Source: Microbulbifer elongatus (GTDB taxonomy: Bacteria; Pseudomonadota; Gammaproteobacteria; Pseudomonadales; Cellvibrionaceae). From it: 64,000 nucleotides of DNA. This document shows, piece by piece, positions 19,074 through 27,466 of this stretch; position 1 is the first letter of the stretch; each line of letters opens with the position of its first letter. The notes beneath the pieces were generated by a model. The model was not told the origin of the DNA. It did not search any database and was given only the letters and a program-made list of their open reading frames with translations. The position numbers were made by a program, and so were the translations under genes. The DNA lies in NCBI RefSeq assembly GCF_021165935.1, contig NZ_CP088953.1, positions 2,961,501-3,025,500 of the forward strand, in the 5' to 3' direction.

Positions 19074-19626
19074 CCTCTCCGCGAAAAAGCCGGTAGGCGC
19101 GCAGCCGGAAAACCCGGCGCAACTCATTGTTGACGGTGCGGTGGTCGAGAACGAATGGAACCTGCTGCCCCTGGGCAGCGACGAAGAGATCAGCGCGCGC
19201 AGCCTGGCACCGGGTAAGGTGATCCTGCCATTGAGTGTGTGGCTGGCGCTGCGTGAAGATCTTCAGGGCCGCAAAGATGAGATCGGTGTGTGGCTGGACA
19301 GTGACGAAACCGCCGACCTGATTGGGGAATACGCCGCGGAACTGCCCTTGATCGCCGCCAATTTTCCGGCATTCACCGATGGCCGTGGTTTTACCGCCGC
19401 CCGCCTGTTGCGTCAGCGCTACGGCTTCAAGGGTGAGCTGCGTGCAGTGGGTAATTTTATCCGCGATCAGCTGACCTACCTGAAGCGCTGCGGCTTTAAC
19501 AGCTTCGCCTTCCAGGGCGAGCAACCACTGCAGGGGCTGCTGGCATCCATGCAGGATTTTACCGACAGCTATCAGACCGCCGTGGACCAGCCGTTACCGA
19601 TCTATCGCCGTCGGGCGCTCGCGTAA
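19057..19626 (+). CDS. DUF934 domain-containing protein of the sulfite reductase operon
   Basis: 189 aa, starting with ATG inside the 3' end of cysI (17-base overlap), so translation is probably coupled. It contains P-L-G-S-D-E-E, V-W-L-D-S-D-E (about 70-76) and a C-terminal D-G-R-G-F-T-A-A-R-L-L-R-Q-R-Y-G segment (about 108-123) with N-F-I-R-D-Q following, the hallmarks of DUF934. The family is nearly always linked to assimilatory sulfite reductase in proteobacteria, but its activity is not established; it may be an accessory subunit. A terminator follows at once. Confidence 0.9.
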   Translation: MPKPANLSAKKPVGAQPENPAQLIVDGAVVENEWNLLPLGSDEEISARSLAPGKVILPLSVWLALREDLQGRKDEIGVWLDSDETADLIGEYAAELPLIAANFPAFTDGRGFTAARLLRQRYGFKGELRAVGNFIRDQLTYLKRCGFNSFAFQGEQPLQGLLASMQDFTDSYQTAVDQPLPIYRRRALA

Positions 19627-19645
19627 CCAGCACCGCGTCAACCGC

Positions 19646-20683
19646 TCACGACAGCCCGGCAGTCACACTGTCGGGCTGTTTTTGTTTTGTCACATCCGCT
19701 TCTGTGGCCGCCACCAATTGTGCGGCCAACCACGCCAGCCCTTCCCTGCCCTGCAGGGTGTTTCCGGTCATCGGTAGTGAGACTCGGGGTACCTGCGCCA
19801 ATGCATCGGCTACCCGCTGCAGAACTTGCTGCTGGCACGCCCAGGCGCCACGCAAGAATGTCACCGCTTCCGCCTCTGGCGGCAGTAATCGATTGAGAAT
19901 GATACCTGCCACCGGGATTCCGCTATTCTCCAATGCCGTTACGGCGCGCCGGGTTTCACTCAGCGGCAGGGCTTCCGGTGTCATCACAAATAAAAAGGCA
20001 CTAATCTGAGGATCCTGTAGGGCCTGCGCCGCCTGCTGAAACCGCGCCCGACGGGCAATCAGTGGTGCCAGTTGTGCGCTCGCGGCGCCATCTGATTCTT
20101 CCCCGGCGCTGGCAAATTTCCCCAGCAGGTCGCGAAATCGGCCGGCACGCTCCTTTTGCGCAATCAGCCCTTCCGTCCATCGACTCATGACACTGGGCAA
20201 GTTCAACAACCGCAGTGTGTGGCCGGTAGGCGCGGTATCGAAAATAATCAGATCATATTCTTCGCGGTTTTCGATCACTCGCGTCAACGCATCCAGCAGT
20301 GCCGCCTCTTCGGAACCGGGGGCATGGCGGGTGAGATGCAATTGCTTTTCCAGTTGCCCACGCAGATGCACCGCCACATGGGGCAGCATCTGCTGGCGCA
20401 CCGATTCGAGATAGGTATCCAGTGCGTGCTGCGGACTGATTTCCAGCGCCTGTAAATTCCCCCCACCCCAGGGGATAGCACACCCGTTGCTACCGATTTC
20501 ACAGCCAAACAGGTCACTCAGATTGTGCGCCGGGTCCGTGGAGACCAGCAGTGTCTTGCGGCCGTGCGCCGCGGCAATCGTCGCCAGTGTGGCCGCCATA
20601 GTACTTTTGCCCACGCCGCCTTTACCGCCAACCATAATCAGCCGGCGTGCCATCAACTGCGCAATATCCAGGGATCTATTCAT
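19646..20683 (-). CDS. ArsA/Get3-family ATPase, third gene of the cstA operon
   Basis: 345 aa with the deviant Walker A G-G-K-G-G-V-G-K-S-T (about 18-27), S-T-D-P-A-H-N-L-S-D switch I region (about 48-57) and F-D-T-A-P-T-G-H-T-L-R (about 148-158), all typical of TRC40/GET3/ArsA ATPases. It is a single-ATPase form, unlike the duplicated ArsA of arsenite pumps, and no ars genes are near. It is 18 bases downstream of the cory-CC-star gene. Its last codons overlap the terminator hairpin of the convergent cysI operon. It could load or energise a membrane client related to CstA; this is inference from gene order. Confidence 0.88.
   Translation of the reverse strand: MNRSLDIAQLMARRLIMVGGKGGVGKSTMAATLATIAAAHGRKTLLVSTDPAHNLSDLFGCEIGSNGCAIPWGGGNLQALEISPQHALDTYLESVRQQMLPHVAVHLRGQLEKQLHLTRHAPGSEEAALLDALTRVIENREEYDLIIFDTAPTGHTLRLLNLPSVMSRWTEGLIAQKERAGRFRDLLGKFASAGEESDGAASAQLAPLIARRARFQQAAQALQDPQISAFLFVMTPEALPLSETRRAVTALENSGIPVAGIILNRLLPPEAEAVTFLRGAWACQQQVLQRVADALAQVPRVSLPMTGNTLQGREGLAWLAAQLVAATEADVTKQKQPDSVTAGLS
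19651..19685. terminator. Intrinsic terminator of the cysI-DUF934 operon, overlapping the arsA-like 3' end
   Basis: ACAGCCCG (19651-19658) pairs with CGGGCTGT (19672-19679), followed on the plus strand by TTTTTGTTTT. The hairpin lies within the last codons of the minus-strand ATPase gene, so one DNA segment is both coding and terminator. Confidence 0.85.
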
Positions 20684-20701
20684 GGTGATAGGAACTCACA
20701 A

Positions 20702-21046
20702 TCAGCAGCAACGCATGTCGTCCAGCGGGGAGCGCTCCATCCCCATACGCTGATGCCACTGGTGGAAACGCGCCAACATTTGCGGCTGTAATTCCAGGGT
20801 ATAAAAACTGACAGGATTGGGAATGCCCAGGGACTCGGCGTAGATCAGCAGCATAAACAGGTCCTCCTCATCCCGTTCGGCCCGCGCCAGGGTACTGCGA
20901 TACGGGCCGTTGTAATAGGCTTCCAGCTGATCCCCGATACGGCGAAACACCAGGCGCAAATTTTTTGGCAGCGCCGATTGTTTCTCCTCTTGCATAACGC
21001 CACCCTCGCCTTGACGACTGTTTGACAACTTTCCGCGCATCATCAC
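20702..21046 (-). CDS. Cory-CC-star family protein
   Basis: 114 aa from ATG 21046, overlapping the cstA stop (ATGATG/TGA). A start a few codons later (near MQEEKQ) is also possible. The conserved part runs from L-R-L-V-F-R-R-I-G-D-Q to a C-terminus ending R-C-C immediately before the stop, the trait for which this family is named. Features include Y-Y-N-G-P-Y-R (about 46-52) and D-E-E-D-L-F (about 60-65). The protein is soluble. It is found beside cstA and an ArsA-like ATPase, as here. Function is unknown; the terminal Cys pair suggests metal or thiol chemistry, as inference. Confidence 0.78.
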   Translation of the reverse strand: MMMRGKLSNSRQGEGGVMQEEKQSALPKNLRLVFRRIGDQLEAYYNGPYRSTLARAERDEEDLFMLLIYAESLGIPNPVSFYTLELQPQMLARFHQWHQRMGMERSPLDDMRCC

Positions 21047-22719
21047 AGTTCCTCACCTTCCAGCGGGCTGGATGGCTTTTTGAACGCAGAAGCACATTCA
21101 AGAGTGACCAGAATCGCCGCCACCAGCACAATCAGATCAAGGCTCAGCAGGAACCAGTCTTCTTTCTGATAGAACTCGTTTAGTTGAATCAGCAACGCGG
21201 CAAGGGTCATCAACAGCAGGAAGACCAGTGGAATCAGGGTTACCCAAACCGGTCGATTCAAACGCACCAGCATGACCGAAGTCACCAACAACGTGAGGCC
21301 CGCAAGTAACTGGTTTGTGGTGCCGAACAGGGGCCAGATCAACAGGCCGCCAGGGCCGTCCGCGCCGCCAGCGCCAAAGGCCAGCAGCACACAGCAGGCA
21401 ACGGCCATCAGCGTCGCTGGCAGTGGCCTGCCAAGCCAGCGGATGCCATAAATCTCGCCAAACTCCTGAAAAATATACCGTTGCAGGCGCAACCCCGTGT
21501 CCATGGTGGTACCGGCAAACAACGCGGCCATCACCGTCAACATGGTGCCCGACACCGCCGCATCGATACCCACTCCCTGATTCAGAATCGTCGCGCCACC
21601 ATCCACAAACGCCTGCACGCCCCCCTGACCAAAGGCGCTGTACACCGCCTGCCAATCCCCGAGGGAAGCGAACCCGGCACAGGCAGCGATAATCGCTGCA
21701 AGCGCCAGTGCGCCCTCACCGATCGCGCCGAAATAGCCCACAAAGCGCGCATCCGTTTCTTTATTCAGTTGTTTGGACGTGGTGCCGGAAGCAACGAGCC
21801 CGTGGAAGCCGGAAATGGCACCGCAGGCAATGGTCACAAACAGCAGTGGAATCAACGGCGGCGCGCCCTCGGGTACCTGCTGATTGATCATCGGCGCAAC
21901 CAGTTCGGGGCTCGCGATCAACACTGCGGAATAAAGCAGTATCAGACCCACAAACAACTGCAGGCCGTTGATGTAGTCCCGGGGTTGCAGCAATACCCAT
22001 ACGGGCAACAGGGAGGCAATCGCCGCATAGGCAAAGAGAATCAGAATCCAGGCGGCTTTATTGGAGAACCCCGCCACGGTCTCCGGAAGCGCAACCGGCA
22101 TTGATGGGCCGATATAGATCAGCGCATATAACGCCATGACACCGAACAGGGAGACCAGTGCGAGATTGAATTTGAACCGGTAAATCAGCTGGCCAATCAC
22201 CAGCGCCACCGCGATGGCACCCCAGATGGGTACCACCGAACCCGGGTTATCGATCAGGAGCCCCGCGATCACCACGCCAAACACGGCGTTGACCATCAGC
22301 AACACCAGGAAAATGACAATCATGAAGATACTGCGGGCGCGCTTGCCAACCACGTGCCCGGTCAGTGATCCGACCGATAGAGCCCGGTTGCGCACGCTGG
22401 CCCAGATGGCGCCGCTATCGTGAACCCCGGCGAAGAAGATGGTGCCGAACACCACCCAGAGAAATGCGGGTAGCCAGCCCCAGATCACGGCGATCGCCGG
22501 CCCGACAATGGGCGCGGCACCGGCAACCGATGTGAAGTGATGTCCCCACAGCACAAATTTGTTGGTGGGCACATAGTCCACACCATCCTCAAATTCGTGC
22601 GCTGGGGTAATAAAGTCCGGATCGAACCGGTAGATCCGGTCGGCGATAAAGCGCGAGTAGAAGAAGTAGCCGGCAGCCATCCCACCCAGGCCCAGTACCA
22701 TCAGCAATATCGCGCTCAT
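21043..22719 (-). CDS. cstA: Carbon starvation protein CstA family transporter
   Basis: 558 aa with about 15 hydrophobic helices. It has family patterns including P-T-N-K-F-V-L-W-G-H-H-F-T-S-V-A-G-A (about 50-67), G-P-A-I-A-V-I-W-G-W and F-A-G-V-H-D-S-G-A-I-W. It is shorter than E. coli CstA (about 700 aa), belonging to the compact group. CstA proteins import peptides or pyruvate through the inner membrane. It heads a three-gene operon (cstA, cory-CC-star, ArsA-like ATPase). The 150 bases upstream to the next gene hold no gene; a putative promoter there was not resolved. Confidence 0.92.
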   Translation of the reverse strand: MSAILLMVLGLGGMAAGYFFYSRFIADRIYRFDPDFITPAHEFEDGVDYVPTNKFVLWGHHFTSVAGAAPIVGPAIAVIWGWLPAFLWVVFGTIFFAGVHDSGAIWASVRNRALSVGSLTGHVVGKRARSIFMIVIFLVLLMVNAVFGVVIAGLLIDNPGSVVPIWGAIAVALVIGQLIYRFKFNLALVSLFGVMALYALIYIGPSMPVALPETVAGFSNKAAWILILFAYAAIASLLPVWVLLQPRDYINGLQLFVGLILLYSAVLIASPELVAPMINQQVPEGAPPLIPLLFVTIACGAISGFHGLVASGTTSKQLNKETDARFVGYFGAIGEGALALAAIIAACAGFASLGDWQAVYSAFGQGGVQAFVDGGATILNQGVGIDAAVSGTMLTVMAALFAGTTMDTGLRLQRYIFQEFGEIYGIRWLGRPLPATLMAVACCVLLAFGAGGADGPGGLLIWPLFGTTNQLLAGLTLLVTSVMLVRLNRPVWVTLIPLVFLLLMTLAALLIQLNEFYQKEDWFLLSLDLIVLVAAILVTLECASAFKKPSSPLEGEEL

Positions 22720-22872
22720 GCACAGCTTCCTTATTTTGTGCTGTTTGCAGTTATTGCTGTGATACTAGCGCAGTCGTCTAAACCTTCCCGGTCTGTGGCG
22801 GGCCACTCATCGTATTGGCGCAAATAAGCGCGACTCCTTATTCTGCAGAGCCAGCGGAGCAGCACTGCCCCC

Positions 22873-24096
22873 TCAGATCACCCCCTGGGCACGCAGGTTG
22901 TCGATCTCATCTTGTGACAGGTCCAGTGCCGTTTGCAGGACAGTTTCCGTATGTTCACCCAGCGTCGGCGGGGCCTGTTCGAATCGCAGTGGCGAGGCAG
23001 AAAAGCCCAGTGGGTTGCGCACGGTCCGAACCGTGCCGGCCTGAGGGTGCGGTTGCTCAACAACCATCCCACGGGCCTGCACCTGCGGGTCCGCAAACAC
23101 CTGGGCGAGGTCATTGATCGGCCCACAAGGTACGTGAGCGGCGCTCAGATTTTCCAGCCACCAGGCGGCGGGCTTGCTGGCGGTTGCCGCTTCCACAATT
23201 GGAATCAACCGATCGCGCGCTTTTACTCTGTCCCGGTTCGTGGCATACGCCGGGTCCTGCGCAATCCCGTCCAGCCCGGCAATCTGGCAGAACTTTTCAA
23301 ACTGGCTGTCGTTACCTACCGCCAGCATAAAATAGCCATCACTGGCGGGCACCGCCTGATATGGCACGATGTTGGGGTGTGCAGTGCCCTGGCGTTCCGG
23401 ACTTTTACCGGAAGTGAGGTAATTCTGTGCCTGGTTGGCAAGCCAGGCGACCTGGGTATCCAGTAGCGCCAGATCAATCTGCTGTCCCTCCCCGGTCTGA
23501 TCCCGGTGAATCACCGCCGCCAGTACGCCGGATACCGCATACATACCGGTCATCAGATCCGCAACCGCGACACCCACTTTCTGCGGGCCCGCCCCCGGTT
23601 GCCCTTCCGGCACTCCGGTAATACTCATCAGGCCACCCATGCCCTGGATCATGGCATCGTAGCCGGCACGCCGGGCATAGGGGCCCGTCTGCCCGAATCC
23701 GGTAATCGAGCAGTAAATGATCCGCGGATTGACAGCGCGAATGGCCGCGTAGTCCAGCCCGTACTTTGCCAGCCCTCCCACTTTGTAGTTTTCCAGCAGA
23801 ATGTCACACTGTTGCGCCAATTGCCGGATCAGGGCCTGCCCCTCGGGCCGGGTAATGTCCACAGTGATCGACTTCTTGCCGCGGTTTGCGCTCAGATAAT
23901 AAGCGGCATCCGCCGTGTCCTGCCCCTCCGCATCCTTGAGGTACGGGGGCCCCCAGTGACGGGTATCGTCGCCCTTCTGCGGGCGTTCCACCTTGATGAC
24001 CTCGGCACCGAAATCCGCCAGGACCTGACTGGCCCAGGGGCCGGCGAGGATGCGGCTGAGATCGAGAACCTTCAGGTGAGAGAGAGGACCAGACAT
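22873..24096 (-). CDS. CaiB/BaiF-family CoA-transferase, probable glutarate CoA-transferase
   Basis: 407 aa from ATG 24096 (MSGPLSHLKVLDLS) with AAGGAA about 8 bases ahead; the 21 extra codons upstream are not credible. The family III CoA-transferase pattern is clear: V-L-D-L-S-R-I-L-A-G-P-W (about 10-21), F-G-A-E-V-I-K-V-E (about 29-37), G-Y-D-A-M-I-Q-G-M-G-G (about 166-176) where Asp is the expected catalytic residue, and a C-terminal G-P-I-N-D. Substrate is not fixed by sequence. In pseudomonads a related CoA-transferase sits beside gcdH and supplies glutaryl-CoA. Here gcdH is 18 kb away, but both share a nearly identical upstream palindrome, supporting glutarate. Confidence 0.88.
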   Translation of the reverse strand: MSGPLSHLKVLDLSRILAGPWASQVLADFGAEVIKVERPQKGDDTRHWGPPYLKDAEGQDTADAAYYLSANRGKKSITVDITRPEGQALIRQLAQQCDILLENYKVGGLAKYGLDYAAIRAVNPRIIYCSITGFGQTGPYARRAGYDAMIQGMGGLMSITGVPEGQPGAGPQKVGVAVADLMTGMYAVSGVLAAVIHRDQTGEGQQIDLALLDTQVAWLANQAQNYLTSGKSPERQGTAHPNIVPYQAVPASDGYFMLAVGNDSQFEKFCQIAGLDGIAQDPAYATNRDRVKARDRLIPIVEAATASKPAAWWLENLSAAHVPCGPINDLAQVFADPQVQARGMVVEQPHPQAGTVRTVRNPLGFSASPLRFEQAPPTLGEHTETVLQTALDLSQDEIDNLRAQGVI

Positions 24097-24160
24097 GGCG
24101 ATTCCTTGTACTCCTGGCTGCGCCGGGCCGCTAGGGTGGCCCCAATCCGGCAAGCGCATA

Positions 24161-24177
24161 AAAACGTGATCACAAAT
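24161..24177. promoter_or_regulatory. Palindromic operator candidate upstream of the CoA-transferase gene
   Basis: AAAACGTGATCACAAAT, with perfect core GTGATCAC (24166-24173), lies about 70 bases upstream of the CoA-transferase start. It matches 15 of 17 bases at 42656-42672 upstream of gcdH. The binding protein is unknown. Confidence 0.55.
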
Positions 24178-24349
24178 TGCGGGGAAGATTAGCAGAAACC
24201 GCCGGTCGCCGTCGAAATCCGATAGCTAAACGGCCCGATCGCGGCCGCCATGTCCGTTTCAGACCAGCGGGCGCCCCGTGCTTCTGGTTAGAATCGGGAG
24301 TATCAACCTTCGCCCAGATGACAATAATCCATAAAAACAGGATAGCGAG

Positions 24350-24694
24350 ATGGCAGACAACACCATGCAGGATTCAAGAGGTCACTCAGAGGCACCGCGT
24401 TTTGATTCGTTCCGCGACTTCTACCCGTTTTACCTGAAAGAGCACAGCAACCTCACCTGCCGCAGATTGCACTTTGTGGGTACCGCCCTGGTCATCGGTC
24501 TGGTCGCCACCGCCATTACCACACAGAACTGGCCGTTGTTGTACGCAGTACCACTCGCCGGATACGGATTTGCCTGGGTTGGCCATTTCTTTTTCGAACA
24601 CAACCGCCCAGCCACTTTCAAAAATCCCTTTTACTCCCTGTGGGGGGACTTTGTGATGTTCAAGGACATGCTGATCGGCAAGATCGAGCGCTAG
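24350..24694 (+). CDS. Mpo1-like (DUF962) membrane protein
   Basis: 114 aa. The pattern F-R-D-F-Y-P-F-Y-L-x-E-H (about 21-32), R-R-L-H-F-V-G-T (about 38-45) and G-H-F-F-F-E-H-N-R-P-A-T-F (about 78-90) is the DUF962 signature, with two or more hydrophobic helices. The yeast relative Mpo1 is an Fe(II)-dependent dioxygenase of 2-hydroxy fatty acids; the conserved His residues (H-x3-G and G-H-x3-E-H) are present here, so a similar lipid-oxidising role is possible. Its last 4 bases overlap the end of the convergent TyrR-type gene. Monocistronic. Confidence 0.85.
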   Translation: MADNTMQDSRGHSEAPRFDSFRDFYPFYLKEHSNLTCRRLHFVGTALVIGLVATAITTQNWPLLYAVPLAGYGFAWVGHFFFEHNRPATFKNPFYSLWGDFVMFKDMLIGKIER

Positions 24695-26196
24695 TCGGCG
24701 GTCAGCCCATATTTCCGCAGTTTGTTGGCCACGGCGGTATGGGAAATCCCCAGCCGCCGGGCAAGGGTGCGGCTGGAGCGCTGCCCCTTTGGCAGAGTCT
24801 CCAGCAATTCCTCGAGAATCCCCCGCTCTACCTTTTCCATCTGCTCTGTCAGGGTCAATCCGCGTCCCCAGTCGGTCCAACGCGCCGGTGGCGATACGCG
24901 ATCCGGTAGCGCCGGGAAATCCTGCGCACAGAGCTGCGTTCCAGAGCGTGCCCTCAGGTGTGCCAGCGCACCGCTCAGCTGTGCTTGCAGGCCGGTAAAA
25001 TTCGTCGGCCAGTCTCTGGTTTGCAGCACACGGAACACCGCGTGCCCGGCCTCATCTTCCGTCCACAGATCGTCGCGCTGCTCTCCGCGGCTGTGGGCAA
25101 TCTGATCCGTCATCAAGCGCGCGAATCGCGGTATCGCCGGGCGCATGCCCCGCAGCGATGGCAACCGGATCTGATGGGTGGAAAACAACTGCTGCAGCAC
25201 CGGTAACAGAGCATCCCAGTGGGTGGCGCTGAGCATGATGTGCGGCATAAAACGCCGGTGCAGCAGCGCGTCCGCGAGAAGCCGCTGGCTGTCGACAGAC
25301 GCACCATCGACATCGTCCAGCAGTACGACGGCCTCGGCATCGACCTGCAGAAGGAGTGCGATATCGGCGGGTGCCAGCTTTCCCCCACTACCGCGATACA
25401 CCCTGCCCCGCTCTGCCAGCGGGCTGAGGTAATAGGCCGCGTGCAGAAACGTGGTCTTGCCGGCGCCGCGCTCCCCGAGAATCATCAGTGGCGCATTCTG
25501 CGGTGCCAGCTGCTGTAACTGCAGGCAGCAGTCGCGACGCAGGTCCAGGTCCCAGAGCACCTGGGGGGGCGGCGGCGATTGAGTCAGCGTACCGGCGCGC
25601 CCATCGGTTGCAGCCTCCGGGGAAACGTCCGGTTGCTGCTGCAGGGTCAACACGGCGCCGGCCAGGGACGCAACGGCCCCGGGCTGGTCATTCAGCGTAA
25701 TGGGAGACCAGTCGAGGGTGAACGGGCGCCCGCGCACGGTGACCGGAAACCCGTAGCGGGGTGCCGTCAGTCCACGCAGCAGCTCCTCCAGCTGCAGGCG
25801 CGGCAGGAAACGCTGCAGCTGCATTCCCGACACCTGCTCCACACTCACCCCAAAAGCCCGTGCGGCGGCCAGGTTGGCGGCAACGATGCGCCCCTCACCA
25901 TCCACCGAGAGTACCGGGTCGGAGACGTGTCGCAGCAGTGTATCCAGCTCAAAGTGCCGCCGTTCCGAGGGAATCAACCCGATGCGACGCACCCGACGCA
26001 CCCCGGGCACCCCCTGCAGGGCCTTTTCGATGGACTGGAATTGCGTGGCCAGCAGTCCCGGTGCCGACAGGTAAACCTTGTCTCCACTATCCCCACCAAT
26101 CTCACCTGAACGCACGTTCACCCGAAAGTCCGTGAAGACAGCCATGATTTCCTGAAGGATACCCACACGATCGCTACATGTAATCTCGACTCTCAT
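24691..26196 (-). CDS. tyrR: TyrR/PhhR-type transcriptional regulator of aromatic amino acid metabolism
   Basis: 501 aa with the TyrR layout: N-terminal ACT domain (1-75), PAS domain (about 80-190), a linker, an AAA+ ATPase domain (about 225-420; Walker A G-E-R-G-A-G-K-T-T) and a C-terminal helix-turn-helix (about 455-501, L-A-R-R-L-G-I-S-H-T-A-V-A-N-K-L-R-K-Y). No GAFTGA loop for sigma-54 contact is seen, as in TyrR of E. coli, so it probably acts with sigma-70. It is divergent from phhA, and a perfect TyrR box lies 8 bases before its own start, fitting autoregulation and phhA control by phenylalanine or tyrosine. Confidence 0.9.
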   Translation of the reverse strand: MRVEITCSDRVGILQEIMAVFTDFRVNVRSGEIGGDSGDKVYLSAPGLLATQFQSIEKALQGVPGVRRVRRIGLIPSERRHFELDTLLRHVSDPVLSVDGEGRIVAANLAAARAFGVSVEQVSGMQLQRFLPRLQLEELLRGLTAPRYGFPVTVRGRPFTLDWSPITLNDQPGAVASLAGAVLTLQQQPDVSPEAATDGRAGTLTQSPPPPQVLWDLDLRRDCCLQLQQLAPQNAPLMILGERGAGKTTFLHAAYYLSPLAERGRVYRGSGGKLAPADIALLLQVDAEAVVLLDDVDGASVDSQRLLADALLHRRFMPHIMLSATHWDALLPVLQQLFSTHQIRLPSLRGMRPAIPRFARLMTDQIAHSRGEQRDDLWTEDEAGHAVFRVLQTRDWPTNFTGLQAQLSGALAHLRARSGTQLCAQDFPALPDRVSPPARWTDWGRGLTLTEQMEKVERGILEELLETLPKGQRSSRTLARRLGISHTAVANKLRKYGLTAD

Positions 26197-26204
26197 AGTC
26201 CAAC

Positions 26205-26222
26205 TGTAAACTTATGTTTACA
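26205..26222. promoter_or_regulatory. TyrR box in the tyrR-phhA divergent region
   Basis: TGTAAA-CTTATG-TTTACA is a perfect fit to the TGTAAA-N6-TTTACA consensus. It is 8 bases upstream of the tyrR start and 141 bases upstream of the phhA start. Placement allows repression of tyrR and activation of phhA. Confidence 0.88.
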
Positions 26223-26363
26223 AAAAGTGTAGCCCGCGGGCGGTCCCGGGCCCGAGTTTGGCTGCCTGTCCCCTGCCACCAGCCCACCGCGATGTCTAAG
26301 AATAGAGAGACGATAACAACAGATGTGGCGGCATATTTCTGACCGCCCACCGCGGAGACAGTC

Positions 26364-27161
26364 ATGAGCAGCAAAAAGCCCAGTAAATACGTGGCCCGTG
26401 AACCCGATGCCAACGGCGTTATCGCCTATACGGATCAGGAACATCAAACCTGGCAGCGCCTGATCGAACGGCAGCTACAGGTGATCCCCGGCCGCGCCTG
26501 TGATGAATACCTGCACGGCCTGGAACTTCTCAATCTGCCCCGGGAGCGAATCCCGCAACTGGAGGAAGTGAGCCGAATTCTCCGCCGTGAGACCGGCTGG
26601 GAGTGCGCTCGGGTGCCGGCACTGATTGGCTTTGAGACCTTTTTCCGCTTGCTGTCCGAGCGCAGGTTTCCGGTGGCCACTTTTATCCGCTCTCCAGAAG
26701 AGTTCGACTACCTTCAGGAACCGGATATTTTCCACGAAATTTTTGGCCACTGCGCCATGCTCACCAATCCGGCGTTCGCCAACTTTACCCAGAAGTACGG
26801 TGAGCTGGGCCTGAAGGCATCTCCGAAAGAGCGCGCGTACCTTGCCCGCCTCTACTGGTTTACGGTGGAGTTCGGCCTGTTGAATGGCAAAGACGGCCTG
26901 CGTATTTATGGTGGCGGTATTCTGTCGTCGCCAAAAGAGACTCTGTACGCCCTCAGTGACGAGCCGGTGCGCGCGCCATTCGATGTCGTGGATACCCTGC
27001 GCACCCCCTACCGTATCGATATTGTGCAGCCCATCTATTATGTCCTGAACGACCTCGAGGACCTCCAGCAGCTTACCGAAATCGACCTCATGGCGCGGGT
27101 GCGGGAAGCCATGGCCGCCGGACTCTTCGAGCCGATGTTCCCGCCCAAAGAAGCCGCCTGA
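26364..27161 (+). CDS. phhA: Phenylalanine 4-monooxygenase
   Basis: 265 aa, full length for bacterial PhhA, which hydroxylates phenylalanine to tyrosine with tetrahydropterin and O2 in the cytoplasm. The iron ligands are H124 and H129 in I-F-H-E-I-F-G-H-C and E169 in T-V-E-F-G. P-D-I-F-H-E (about 121-125) and Y-G-G-G-I-L-S-S (about 185-192) are also typical. CGGAGA lies about 8 bases before the ATG. The pterin recycling partner phhB, often next in the operon, is absent; a terminator follows. Expression is probably activated by the divergent TyrR-type protein. Confidence 0.96.
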   Translation: MSSKKPSKYVAREPDANGVIAYTDQEHQTWQRLIERQLQVIPGRACDEYLHGLELLNLPRERIPQLEEVSRILRRETGWECARVPALIGFETFFRLLSERRFPVATFIRSPEEFDYLQEPDIFHEIFGHCAMLTNPAFANFTQKYGELGLKASPKERAYLARLYWFTVEFGLLNGKDGLRIYGGGILSSPKETLYALSDEPVRAPFDVVDTLRTPYRIDIVQPIYYVLNDLEDLQQLTEIDLMARVREAMAAGLFEPMFPPKEAA

Positions 27162-27222
27162 AAGTCGTCCAGAAGGACGGAGGAGCGGCAAAACAAAATT
27201 CCTACAACTCCCCTGTGGATTG

Positions 27223-27245
27223 GCCGGGCATTGCCCGGCTTTTTT
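27223..27245 (+). terminator. Intrinsic terminator of phhA
   Basis: GCCGGGC (27223-27229) pairs with GCCCGGC (27233-27239) around ATT, followed by a six-base T-run. It lies 61 bases after the phhA stop. Confidence 0.9.
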
Positions 27246-27466
27246 GATGGCAGGTGGCGCAGGGAAAAATTCCACTACTGATCTGTAAATACTGAGATTA
27301 TCGTTACGGGCAAGACACGGGGCACAGCAAACGATTCTTCAAAGGCCCGCCAATGTCGGATCTCGCTGTGCCTTTCAGAATGACCGGGGTATTTTGTTGC
27401 AATGGAGCGCAGACTTAAGGCTGCAGATGGAACCGATCCCCGCGTTTTTGGGAGCACCGTAGCATT
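27246..27466. other. Intergenic region upstream of lrp-like gene
   Basis: With the phhA terminator this makes a 305-base gap. No gene is supported. It is presumably the promoter region of the Lrp-type regulator, but no near-consensus promoter was seen; GGGAG lies about 12 bases before the ATG at 27467. Confidence 0.4.
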
